Assembly: GCA_963849635.1 (NCBI GenBank)
Contig: CAWKIA010000018.1
Span: 838,212-902,211 of the forward strand
DNA from: CAVRUD01 sp963849635
Lineage (GTDB): Bacteria; Chloroflexota; Chloroflexia; Thermomicrobiales; UBA6265
DNA length: 64,000 bases
Direction: 5' to 3'
In this document: in pieces, positions 16,855 to 25,045 of the stretch
How the letters are laid out: every line of letters begins with the position of its first letter
How positions within the stretch are numbered: the first letter of the stretch is position 1
Program-made: the position numbers and the translations under genes
Notes under the pieces: generated by a model
Told to the model about the DNA's origin: nothing
The model's input: the letters and a program-made list of their open reading frames with translations, nothing else
The model's database searches: none

Positions 16855-17562
16855 TCACCCTAGGACGGCGACTGCCTGCTCTGGGGTGATTCGCATTTCC
16901 ATAAGCCGCCCGACCAACCTTGGCCGGGGCCGCTGCTCCGCAGTGGCGGACGCAACCACCTCGCCGAGATCAATCCGCACGGTGCTGGCATCGACCCGTG
17001 TCAGCCCCGGTCGCGCTCCCATGCCATCGAGAATGAGATTCGTCAGCAGACCATTGACGTCCGGGGAGAGTTTAAACCGTGCCTGGATCGCACCGTCGAG
17101 TAAGGAGAGGTGCAGTCGCACGGTGACGGTCGCCAGATTTCGAGCACGATCCCGCAGTTGTCGCAGGATGTTTCCGGACTCCGCCTGAGCGAATCGAGCC
17201 CGAATCTCGATGCCGCCATCGATAAGCGAGCCACTGATATCGAGATCGTCTCGAAGGCCAAGTCCACGAAACAGCGAGGCGTAATACCAGCGGACCGGGC
17301 GCAGGCGTGGATTCTCGTCCATGGCGGAGAGCAAACCATCGATGCGCTCACGAGAGAGCATCGAGATCTGCTGGGACAGCGTCGTGACCACGGTCTGGAA
17401 GCCGTCACTCGTCAGGAATAGGTGGAAGCCCTCGATGGCGATCTCTTCGGGCCCGTTGACGATGTCGATCGGTAATGAGAACCGCAGCTGGTCGAAGTGC
17501 AGCGCATCTCCGAATGCTGCCTCTGGAGACGAAGACGCTATATTCGCTGCGGAGTCGGCCAT
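16855..17562 (-). CDS. Hypothetical protein, 235 residues
   Basis: An intact ATG-started frame with no signal peptide or membrane segment. It alternates beta-rich segments such as FDQLRFSLPIDIVNG and DLDISGSLIDGGIEIRARF with basic helices. A similar strand pattern (VTVRLHLSLLDGAIQARFKL) recurs, suggesting a beta-sandwich or lipid-binding fold. I do not recognise the family with certainty. It starts 21 bases after the gene at 17584-17937, and both share the theme LxVxLP with amphipathic strands, so they probably form one two-gene unit. Confidence 0.6.
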   Translation of the reverse strand: MADSAANIASSSPEAAFGDALHFDQLRFSLPIDIVNGPEEIAIEGFHLFLTSDGFQTVVTTLSQQISMLSRERIDGLLSAMDENPRLRPVRWYYASLFRGLGLRDDLDISGSLIDGGIEIRARFAQAESGNILRQLRDRARNLATVTVRLHLSLLDGAIQARFKLSPDVNGLLTNLILDGMGARPGLTRVDASTVRIDLGEVVASATAEQRPRPRLVGRLMEMRITPEQAVAVLG

Positions 17563-17583
17563 CAGAGTTTCACCGGTGGCAGT

Positions 17584-17937
17584 TCAATCCGATTCGACCT
17601 GCAACCCTGCGCTTCCGATACGAACGCGTACCCCGGCTCCCGGCAGACTGACGCTCAGTCCAGGCGACCCACCACCAGGTCGGACCGTCAGTCCGTCGTC
17701 GCGCAAATCAATCGCCGCGTCTGGCATGGCTCGAGCCAGAATTTCCTGTAACGCCGTCGCGGGAATGGAAACACGTAGTTGGCTGAGATCGAGATCGATC
17801 GTGGCGCCCGCTCGCTCGGCGGGATCGAGCACAGAGCGGAGGGCCGCGAGCGAGAGCCCGCCCGCGATCCCTCCGACTTCGATTCGCTCAGTCGCAGGAG
17901 CGTCCTCGTCGACCTGCCCAGCCACGTCGCCCCTCAC
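17584..17937 (-). CDS. Hypothetical protein, 117 residues, partner of the downstream gene
   Basis: A short acidic protein with segments IDLDLSQLRVSIPATALQEI and LSVSLPGAGVRVRIGS. This strand-helix-strand layout recalls LmeA/DUF2993-like lipid-binding proteins, but the similarity is too weak to name it. The start is uncertain: GTG at 17937, or GTG at 17925 preceded by GAGGGG. It is the first gene of a pair with the one ending at 16855. Confidence 0.5.
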   Translation of the reverse strand: MRGDVAGQVDEDAPATERIEVGGIAGGLSLAALRSVLDPAERAGATIDLDLSQLRVSIPATALQEILARAMPDAAIDLRDDGLTVRPGGGSPGLSVSLPGAGVRVRIGSAGLQVESD

Positions 17938-18003
17938 TCCAACGGGCCCTCCCTCTGCAGCGTTATCTCCGCTAAGGCCTATTTGGTAACAGCTCGCAGG
18001 GCA

Positions 18004-19414
18004 TCAGGGGCAACGACCGGGACGATGACCGGCTTGACCTTGCTCATCCACCAGGGAAGCGCTCCCTGCCACGCCCAGGCGCTCCATGATGAGACGGTAG
18101 ACCGGCTCCAGCTCTGCCATCAGGGCACTCGCGCGTCTCGTCTGGCAAATCGGAGAGCTGGCGCTTGAACGGCCCAAAGCCCTTCTTGCGTGTCGTGTAA
18201 TAGAACTGGGCGTCGGTCATGCCTTCCTTGCGCTCGTCGCCATTGTTGGCGGCTAGGTGGGCGTAGATCGCGTTCTTCAGGTCTTGGGGGAAGGCCGCAC
18301 TGTCGTAGAGCCGGTTCTGGAAAGCGGTCGCGAGGTGGACCTCGATTGCGTTCGCCTCGGCGAACCGGCCAAACGCCTCCTCCGGCAAGGTCGAGGCGCC
18401 GTGCTGCACGGCTCCGCCCATGCCGTAATCCGAGCGCGCCGCCGCCGACAGGGCGGCGAGGGTGTCGAAGTCGACGCTGACCTCGGCAATGCTCCCGTCG
18501 GCCAGGACGATGCCGCCGTGTGACGTGCCGGTCTGGACACTGATCTTGGAGATGCCAGTCAGGGGTTTGCCCGCCTTCTCCGCCCGTGTGGCCAGGTCAG
18601 CCTCGTAGCCGTGCATGAACGCGTGCAGGTCTTCGACCGTGCTGTTCTCCTTGCCAACCTCACCGATCTCGCCACCGATGGAGACGGTGACGCCCTCCGG
18701 CTCCGCCTCGCGGATGGCCTGGGTCAATTCGGCGGAGTGGACCGAATTGAGCCGCTGCTGCTCGCCGAGGGTGGGGAAGGAGAGGTCGACGAGCGTCGAG
18801 GCATCGATGTCGATGTTGAAGTAGCCGGCCGCGATCGCTTCGATCGCCAACGACCGGACCGCCGCAATCTCCCCTTCCGGGTCCTTGGCATAGGCTTTCG
18901 GATTCGCCTGGTAGTGGTCGCCCTGAATAAAGACCGGACCGCGGTGTCCCTCCTTGATCGCAGCCGCCAGGATGTTGGAGGCGTACTCACCGGGACGCTG
19001 ATCGGTGTAGCCCATCTCCGACCGGGCCAGCTCGAAGAGCACGATCTTGTTGTCGGTTAACGCGGCTGCTCGGAAGATCGTGCGGGCGGTGTCGTAGGTC
19101 AGACCACGGACGTTGATGGCGGGCGCGGTCCTGTTCGCGTACGCCCCGCGCCCGGCGGCGATGTAGAGATCGTGGATCGACGCGGGGAAGGCGCCCAGCG
19201 CGGGAGCCGCGACCCTGATGATCCAGCGAGAAGCCGCCTTGACTTCGTCGGCGCCAAAAAGCGCGGCATAGAGAAGGTCGTCGATCAGTCCGCTCCGAAA
19301 CCCAGTCTCGTCGTGGATCTCAAGGCCGTCTCCGGCGATTGAGGCGATGCCATCGAGGGAGCGGTGAATGTCATCAAGGCTGGCGAACGGTTGCCGGACG
19401 GTGGTGGAAGACAT
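18004..19414 (-). CDS. Class II (metal-dependent) fructose-bisphosphate aldolase family protein, frameshifted
   Basis: A protein of about 470 residues. Metal and substrate features include FIQGDHYQANPKAY, NIDIDASTLVD, SIGGEIGEVG and ISVQTGTSHGG. GAGGAG precedes the ATG at 19414. It is longer than standard FbaA and belongs to the larger class II aldolase-like group, so fructose- or tagatose-bisphosphate cleavage is probable but not certain. After SDLPDETR the frame changes at about 18138, with one extra base. The corrected end reads ASALMAELEPVYRLIMERLG and stops at 18004. Confidence 0.82.
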
Positions 19415-19615
19415 GGTCGGCTCCTCTTGGCGCGCGACGCCTGGGCGGTCGGCGCCGCCTGATTCCTCTTCGCGCGGGATGCCCCGCCACGGACCCTGGA
19501 CGCCTGGATGTGCCCGCTGACGCGCCGGTCACCGGGCGGCCAGATTGTACCGGAGACCGCCCGGCCTTAGGACATGCAAATCTCTTGCCCAGACCGGTTT
19601 ACGTCCGAGAACAGA

Positions 19616-19646
19616 GATGGCCGCAGGCATTTCGCCCGCGGCCATC
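19616..19646 (-). terminator. Hairpin downstream of the cupredoxin gene
   Basis: Stem GATGGCCGC-GGGC with GCC-TGCGGCCATC (12 of 13 pairs) and loop GAAAT when read on the minus strand, followed by TCTGTTCT. Three direct copies of GTCTCAC at 19660-19682 lie between the stop codon and the hairpin. Confidence 0.55.
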
Positions 19647-19684
19647 CCCCGATCTCTCATCGTCTCACGTCTCACGTCTCACGA

Positions 19685-20251
19685 CTAATTGATCGTGATC
19701 GTCCCTTCCATCAGGGCCCGGTGACCAGGGATGCCGCAGTAGAAGGCGTGCTGGCCGGTGGGGACATCGTCCGGAACGACCCAATTGGTGTCGCTCCCGG
19801 CCGGCATGTCCACGGGAGCGTCGTCGTTGTACCCCTCGATGATGAAGTTGTGCGGGCCACCGGAGCCGTCGTTGACCAGGTGGATCGTGCCGCCCCGGGC
19901 AATCGTGATCTCGTTCGTGCTCCAGGCGATACCGGGTGTGGAGAGCTCGACGACCTCGCCGCCCGCCGGCGCTTCACCGCCTTCGCCGCCACTGGCCGCC
20001 GTTCCACTTCCACCGGCCGCGCCGCCGGTGGCGTCTTCCACCGGGGTCGCATTCGGATCGGGCGTCGGCAGCGGTGTCGGCGCCCCGGCGACCGTCACCC
20101 GGGTAGCGACGTCCTCGACCGCTTCGTCGTCGTCATCACTTGAGCCGCAAGCACTCAGCCCCCAGATCGTGACCAGCGCCGCCGGGCCTAGCCCAAGGAG
20201 ACGCCGCCGGTCGAGCCGGTTGATCCGCACAATCCCACCCCGTTCCACCAT
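19685..20251 (-). CDS. Cupredoxin-domain lipoprotein (plastocyanin-like)
   Basis: A 188-residue exported copper protein. The N-terminus has RRRLLGLGPAALVTIWGLSAC, with a lipobox cysteine and a basic stretch that may use the Tat route. A Gly/Ala/Glu linker follows, then a cupredoxin domain. The copper ligands are visible as the His in GGPHNFIIEG and the Cys, His and Met in FYCGIPGHRALMEG. GGAGG precedes the ATG at 20249-20251. It probably shuttles electrons or stores copper on the outer face of the membrane; no partner oxidase is adjacent. Confidence 0.88.
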   Translation of the reverse strand: MVERGGIVRINRLDRRRLLGLGPAALVTIWGLSACGSSDDDDEAVEDVATRVTVAGAPTPLPTPDPNATPVEDATGGAAGGSGTAASGGEGGEAPAGGEVVELSTPGIAWSTNEITIARGGTIHLVNDGSGGPHNFIIEGYNDDAPVDMPAGSDTNWVVPDDVPTGQHAFYCGIPGHRALMEGTITIN

Positions 20252-20506
20252 TTTTCCTCCGCACACATACCTATCGCGCCCGATCATGGACCGGCACGTT
20301 GTCACGCACAGTTTCGCCGATCCAGACCAGACGTGCGCCCCGCATTGTGCGGTCACACCCAATTTCTGGAAGACAGACGGTACGTTAGGCGCTGATTCAC
20401 GCGATCGGAAATGATACGTTGGACGGTGCAATCGCGCTGGAAGGCCGCCACGCTGGACCGGCGCCACACGATGAACCTCCTGGCTCATCGAACACATGGA
20501 GGCTCA

Positions 20507-21331
20507 ATGTCGATCGTCCCCGCCACGCCGAACCGCTCCTACACCGTCGATGCCTCCGGGACCAGCCTGGCGGTGACCGACTATCAACCGGCGAATCCGG
20601 GGGCTCCGACCGTCGTCCTGGTCCATGGCATCGGTAGCCGCGGCGTCTCCTGGTTCCCTGTGATCGATGACCTTGCCCTGTCGTTTCGGGTGGTGACATT
20701 CGACCTTCGTGGCCACGGCAACTCCGCCAAGCCCGACAGCGGTTACCTGCTTCCCAACTACGCTCGGGATCTGGACGGACTCCTCACGGCTCTGGACCTC
20801 GACCGGCCACGCGTCATCGGGCACTCGCTCGGAGGCCTGACCACCCTCCGCTGGGCCGCCGATCACCCCGGGAAAGCCACTGCGATCGTGCTCGAAGATA
20901 CCGCCCTTAGCGGCGGGCCCTCCCTGCGACCCGCATTCGACGGCTGGCTGGCACTCTCCAAAATGACGGTCGAACAGGCGGCCGCCTGGTACGCCGCCGA
21001 GTATCCCCACTGGAGCGAGGAGGATTGCATCCGCCGCGCCCAGAGCATCACGTCAGTCCATCCCCGCGTCTTCGAGGAACTCCGGGACGAATCGACCTCG
21101 GCCGACCGGCCGCCACGGCTGTTCGGCGTCGAGAAGATCACCTCGCCGATGATGCTGGTCCATGGTGACGTCACCGACGGCAGCATGGTCCAACCCGAGG
21201 ACGCCCGGCGCCTCACCCAGATGGTGCCCGGCCTCCGCATCGCCCGCATCCCCGCCGTCGGGCACAACGTCCACCGCGACGCCCGGGAAGCATTTATAGC
21301 AACGGTGGTCCCTTTTCTACTCGGACAATAG
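20507..21331 (+). CDS. Alpha/beta hydrolase
   Basis: A 274-residue alpha/beta-hydrolase fold enzyme. Oxyanion region VVLVHGIGSRGVSW, FDLRGHGNSAKPD, the nucleophile elbow GHSLGGLT with the serine, an acid near MLVHGDVTDG and the final VGHNVHRDA histidine are all present. GGAGG lies five bases before the ATG at 20507; upstream in-frame starts have no such site. The substrate cannot be predicted. It is divergent from the cupredoxin gene. Confidence 0.9.
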   Translation: MSIVPATPNRSYTVDASGTSLAVTDYQPANPGAPTVVLVHGIGSRGVSWFPVIDDLALSFRVVTFDLRGHGNSAKPDSGYLLPNYARDLDGLLTALDLDRPRVIGHSLGGLTTLRWAADHPGKATAIVLEDTALSGGPSLRPAFDGWLALSKMTVEQAAAWYAAEYPHWSEEDCIRRAQSITSVHPRVFEELRDESTSADRPPRLFGVEKITSPMMLVHGDVTDGSMVQPEDARRLTQMVPGLRIARIPAVGHNVHRDAREAFIATVVPFLLGQ

Positions 21332-21426
21332 CCCGCACCCCGCGGCCGCAGCCGACCGACTCGACCGCATACGGGCACAGTTGCGTCCCTGATTCATCAA
21401 CGGCGGGGCGCAACCAGGAACGACCG

Positions 21427-21933
21427 GACACCTACGCGGACGGCGGCTGCGTGAACACCGCAATCTCGTGCGACGACAACGACCCGTGCACCCAGGACTC
21501 ATGCACGGAGAGCGGCTGCTTCTACGCGCCGCTGACCGGCGCGGCATGCACGACCGCTAGCGGCGCGGCGGGCACCTGTTCCGCCGGGGCCTGTATTGCC
21601 ACGACGACTACGACGACCACGGCGGCGCCAACGACCACAACGGCACTCACGACCGCAACTACCACGACCACGTCGCCGCTGCTTGGGACGTGCCCAGCTG
21701 GGCAGGACATCTGCGGGGCCGTGCAGGTAGTCAACCGGTGCAACAGCAACGACCGCTGCTTCTGTATCGTCTCCATCGAAGGCGTCAACCTATGTGCTCA
21801 GTTTGATGCCAGTCCGGAGGGCTGCAACTACCAGTCGTGCACGTCCGACGCCGGGTGCCCGGAGGGGCAATACTGCTCCCACTCGCACCAGAATTGCTGC
21901 GGTGGCGTCTGCGTGCCGCCGTGTTTCACGTAG
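21427..21933 (+). pseudogene. C-terminal part of a cysteine-rich Thr-stalk protein
   Basis: A frame containing CDDNDPCTQDSC and CTTASGAAGTCSAGACIA, a Thr-rich stalk, then a Cys-rich end (CNYQSCTSDAGCPEG, CCGGVCVPPC). It matches the second half of the exported paralogs at 7756 and 8832. The shared N-terminal export region is missing; the GTG at 21451 has no obvious ribosome-binding site. It is probably a 5'-truncated copy, 11 kb away from the main cluster. Confidence 0.65.
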
Positions 21934-22025
21934 GCGGAGGGCCCGGGGCCGCCAGCCGTCAGGACGGACAGCAACGGTCCAATCCCCGCTCTCGCACGGT
22001 CAGACGTCATGTACAGGAGATCGTC

Positions 22026-23117
22026 TCAGGCAGGGCGGCGGGCGCGCTCAATGAGGGCGGCGATGAGGGCGACGACATCGTCGTCCGAAAACTCCTCGAT
22101 CGCATCGCCGACCGAGATTTCTGCCATGGTCAGGTTGGGCAGTGCCGTTTCCCAGAACGCGCCGAAGAGCCAAATCCTGTCCGCCTCGGCGATTTCCCAT
22201 GCTGCCTGCTCCAGGCGGTCTCGCTCGCCGGGCAAGTAGATCTGGATCGCGTTCGTGTGCGGCGGCAGTGGCGCGATCGAGACCCCGGGGAGGTCGGCGA
22301 GCGCCAAGGCAAGGGCGCGGGCGCGGGTATGATAGGCAGCCATCCGTGGGAGGTGGACGCGGAGCCCATCCAGGGCGGCGAGGGCGTAGGGGAAAGCGGT
22401 GTAGAGATTGGCGCCGTGGGGCGTCTTCCAGTCGCGGGCCTGGGCGATGAAGTCGGCGGGACCGGCCAGGATGCAACCCGCCAAGCCACCGAGCCCCTTG
22501 TAGAACGAGACGTAGATCGAGTCGGCGAGGGCGGCGATCTCCGCGTAACTGCGGCCGTAGTACGGCGCCGATTCCCAGAGGCGAGCGCCGTCGATGTGTA
22601 GCGGCACACCCTTCCCGCGGCACCAGTCGGAAATGGCGACAAGGTCGTCCCAGGCGGTCAGCTTGAATCCGGCGCGCCGCAGCGGCAGCTCGACGGTGAC
22701 GACACCGACCCGCTCGGTGATCGCTTCGAGGTCGTCGACCTGGAATGGGGCGGTCGTGCCGAGGCGAATGCCGCGGAGACCGTGCAAGCGCCGGTAGCCA
22801 TCCCCTTCGTCGAGTTCGATATGACTCAACGGGTGGATAGCCACCGTTGGAACGCCGGAGCGGTCCGTCCAGACGCGCAAGGCGGCCTGTTGGGCAATGA
22901 CGCCCTTCATGACGAAGACGGCGGACTCTTTGCCGAGCAGGGCCGCGACCTCGCGCTCTAATGTCCCGACGGCGCCGCCAACACCATACGTGTCCGGCGG
23001 CTGATCGGCGTCAGGGGTGGCCGCCAGATGGGCCAACCACTCGCGGCTCGTCTTGGGCCGGTGGTGGGAGAGGAAGCGGGTACACCGCGCCTTCAGATCG
23101 ACCAGGTCCGGACTCAT
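22026..23117 (-). CDS. Threonine aldolase family protein (beta-eliminating lyase)
   Basis: An intact 363-residue PLP enzyme of the low-specificity L-threonine aldolase type, cleaving L-threonine or allo-threonine to glycine and acetaldehyde. The PLP lysine is in SFYKGLGGLAG, and the upstream aspartate/histidine in LHIDGARLWESAPYYG. AGGAGAG precedes the ATG at 23117. The DUF59 gene lies 73 bases upstream on the same strand. Confidence 0.88.
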   Translation of the reverse strand: MSPDLVDLKARCTRFLSHHRPKTSREWLAHLAATPDADQPPDTYGVGGAVGTLEREVAALLGKESAVFVMKGVIAQQAALRVWTDRSGVPTVAIHPLSHIELDEGDGYRRLHGLRGIRLGTTAPFQVDDLEAITERVGVVTVELPLRRAGFKLTAWDDLVAISDWCRGKGVPLHIDGARLWESAPYYGRSYAEIAALADSIYVSFYKGLGGLAGCILAGPADFIAQARDWKTPHGANLYTAFPYALAALDGLRVHLPRMAAYHTRARALALALADLPGVSIAPLPPHTNAIQIYLPGERDRLEQAAWEIAEADRIWLFGAFWETALPNLTMAEISVGDAIEEFSDDDVVALIAALIERARRPA

Positions 23118-23190
23118 TGCAACGCTCTCCTAGCGGCAAGGCGTTTAGTGCCCAGAGTCTTCGCCCTCCATCGTCCCAAACGCGAGGCGG

Positions 23191-23502
23191 TTACCAGATC
23201 CCGAGTTCGTCCTTGGCTTCCTCGCTCATCAGGTCCGGAGACCACGGCGGGCTCCAGACGAGCTTGACATCCACCTGGCCAATGCCATCGAAGCTTTTGA
23301 GGGCGTCGGTGACTTCCTGGACGATCACAGGGCCGAGCGGGCAGCCGAGCGAGGTCAACGTCATGGTGACGAGGACGTCGCCGTTCTCTGCGATATCGGC
23401 GTCATAGACCAATCCCAGGTCGACGATGTTGACGCCGATCTCCGGGTCGTAAACGTTCTTGAGACCTTCCCGGACTTCGTCACGTGTAAAGGTAACGGCC
23501 AT
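23191..23502 (-). CDS. Metal-sulfur cluster assembly factor (DUF59/MIP18 family)
   Basis: A 103-residue protein with VYDPEIGVNIVDLGLVYD and the Cys segment TLTSLGCPLGP that mark this family (SufT/PaaD-like). These proteins assist Fe-S cluster maturation. I chose the ATG at 23502 because the core begins there; an upstream ATG at 23523 would add seven residues. The C-terminus WSPPWSPDLMSEEAKDELG is the usual ending. Confidence 0.92.
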   Translation of the reverse strand: MAVTFTRDEVREGLKNVYDPEIGVNIVDLGLVYDADIAENGDVLVTMTLTSLGCPLGPVIVQEVTDALKSFDGIGQVDVKLVWSPPWSPDLMSEEAKDELGIW

Positions 23503-23627
23503 TTCATCACTCCTGATATGCACGTAGCGGTTGAGCGCTGCTGGTCCGGCGGATTAATTCCCACCGGGTCGAATCTCTGAAGTGTACTCGCCTGGCAACC
23601 ACCTTCCGCCATCGCGGTGCCCAGGCA

Positions 23628-24434
23628 CTAGAGGAAGATGAGCATTGCCCCGGCCAGCAGAGGCGTGCCAACCAGCGCGGACCTCAGTACCTGGCGCGGC
23701 GCCCGGCCGGTGTATCTGGCGCCGATGTAGGACCCGGACGAGAGCCCTACGATCGTCCCAATCAGGTGGGGACCGGAGACATCACCATGAAAAGCCATCG
23801 AGATGCCACCGCTCAAGCTGACGAAGATCAGGGTCAGCATTGTGGTGCCCACCGACTGACGCAATGGCAAGTGGAGGACCGTCAGCAGGCCAAGCTGCAA
23901 GAGAGGCGCCATGCCAACCCCGAAAAAGGCGGAGGCAACGCCTCCGCCGAGCCCAAGCAGGATAGCCAGGACCAGATCACGGCGGGGATGACCGTCTCCG
24001 GACTCCGCGATGGCCAGGATCTGATCGGCGTAGCGGGTGCGCAGCCAGACGAGCAGGGCCAGAAACCACAGGGCTGAACCGGCCAGGACCTTGAGGGTCG
24101 GTTCCGGAATACCCTGGCCGAGGTTCGCTCCGGCGATTGCCCCCGCGACGCCCGAGATGCCCACAAGAACGCCTGCCCGGACATCGATATTCCCGTGACG
24201 ATAGTGGGAGGCGGTTCCGGAGACACTGACGAAGCACATCGCAATCAGGCCGGTACCGATCGCCTCGTGCACTGGGAGGCCAAAGACGCTCGTGAGCAGG
24301 GCAACAGTGAGACCAGCCCCTCCCGCGCCGATGAAGCCGAGAAGGACTCCCAATGAGAAGGTAATCAGGATCAGCGCGAGGATGACTCCTATGTCACCGT
24401 TCAGGCTGCTAAGCCCGAAGTCAGCCAGGATCAT
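23628..24434 (-). CDS. TauE/SafE-type sulfite exporter family permease
   Basis: A 268-residue inner-membrane protein with about eight hydrophobic segments. The paired signature motifs are visible: GFIGAGGAGLTVALL in the first half and GGGVASAFFGVGMAPLL in the second. Members move sulfite, sulfoacetate or related organosulfur anions. The ATG at 24434 overlaps the end of the upstream membrane gene by 14 bases, so coupling is likely. Confidence 0.87.
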   Translation of the reverse strand: MILADFGLSSLNGDIGVILALILITFSLGVLLGFIGAGGAGLTVALLTSVFGLPVHEAIGTGLIAMCFVSVSGTASHYRHGNIDVRAGVLVGISGVAGAIAGANLGQGIPEPTLKVLAGSALWFLALLVWLRTRYADQILAIAESGDGHPRRDLVLAILLGLGGGVASAFFGVGMAPLLQLGLLTVLHLPLRQSVGTTMLTLIFVSLSGGISMAFHGDVSGPHLIGTIVGLSSGSYIGARYTGRAPRQVLRSALVGTPLLAGAMLIFL

Positions 24435-24753
24435 CCTCCGGGTAGGACTGGCGCCGGCGCCGTGACGATCCGCCCTGGCCGTAACGATCTCCCGCGTCCC
24501 AGCCGTCGACACTGATTACGGTCATGCCGGTGGCGGTGTTGGTTGAACTCTGGTTGCGCAACCGGAACCAGAAGTAAAGGGCGATAGCCAGCGGAACAAG
24601 GAAAATCAGCAGGATGCCCAAGCGGACAATCAGTGAGATGACACCGTGGAAGAACCAGCCCATGATCAGGCCAAGGACCAGCCCGATCAGGAAGGTGATC
24701 CGCGGGACGCGAGTGCGGGCCCAGAAATCGAATGGGGGGGATGGTTGTTGCAT
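24421..24753 (-). CDS. Small membrane protein with two transmembrane segments
   Basis: A 110-residue protein starting MQQPSPPFDFW. Two hydrophobic helices (ITFLIGLVLGLIMGWFFHG and LGILLIFLVPLAIALYFWF) are followed by a polar tail ending in RRRRQSYPEDDPG. No family is recognised. It overlaps the TauE-like permease start and is probably its operon partner. Confidence 0.65.
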   Translation of the reverse strand: MQQPSPPFDFWARTRVPRITFLIGLVLGLIMGWFFHGVISLIVRLGILLIFLVPLAIALYFWFRLRNQSSTNTATGMTVISVDGWDAGDRYGQGGSSRRRRQSYPEDDPG

Positions 24754-25045
24754 GACGGAACTCCACCCGGACGCGGCAAGCGAACAGACGCCGCGCCTTA
24801 CCGGTATGCCGCAAGCGTACCGCATGGCCGGGCATTCTGAGCCCTAATCTGGTCGAACGATCGGGGTCGTTGGGTTGGCCGCCTGGCGACGGGACAGAAT
24901 CTGACCAATCGGCGACAATGCGCTCCCCGCCAGAAGAACGAAACTCACGTCTAGACGGTTCCCCGATCGAATTCTTCCGCAACAGTTGATGGTGACGGAG
25001 CGTATACTTCCTAGGACAGGTGTTCTATCGCCCACGGAGTCTCTC

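Noticed and set aside
22142..22623. Additional genes opposite or within the threonine aldolase
   Set aside because: Arg/Pro-rich frames with no motifs, fully covered by an intact PLP enzyme.
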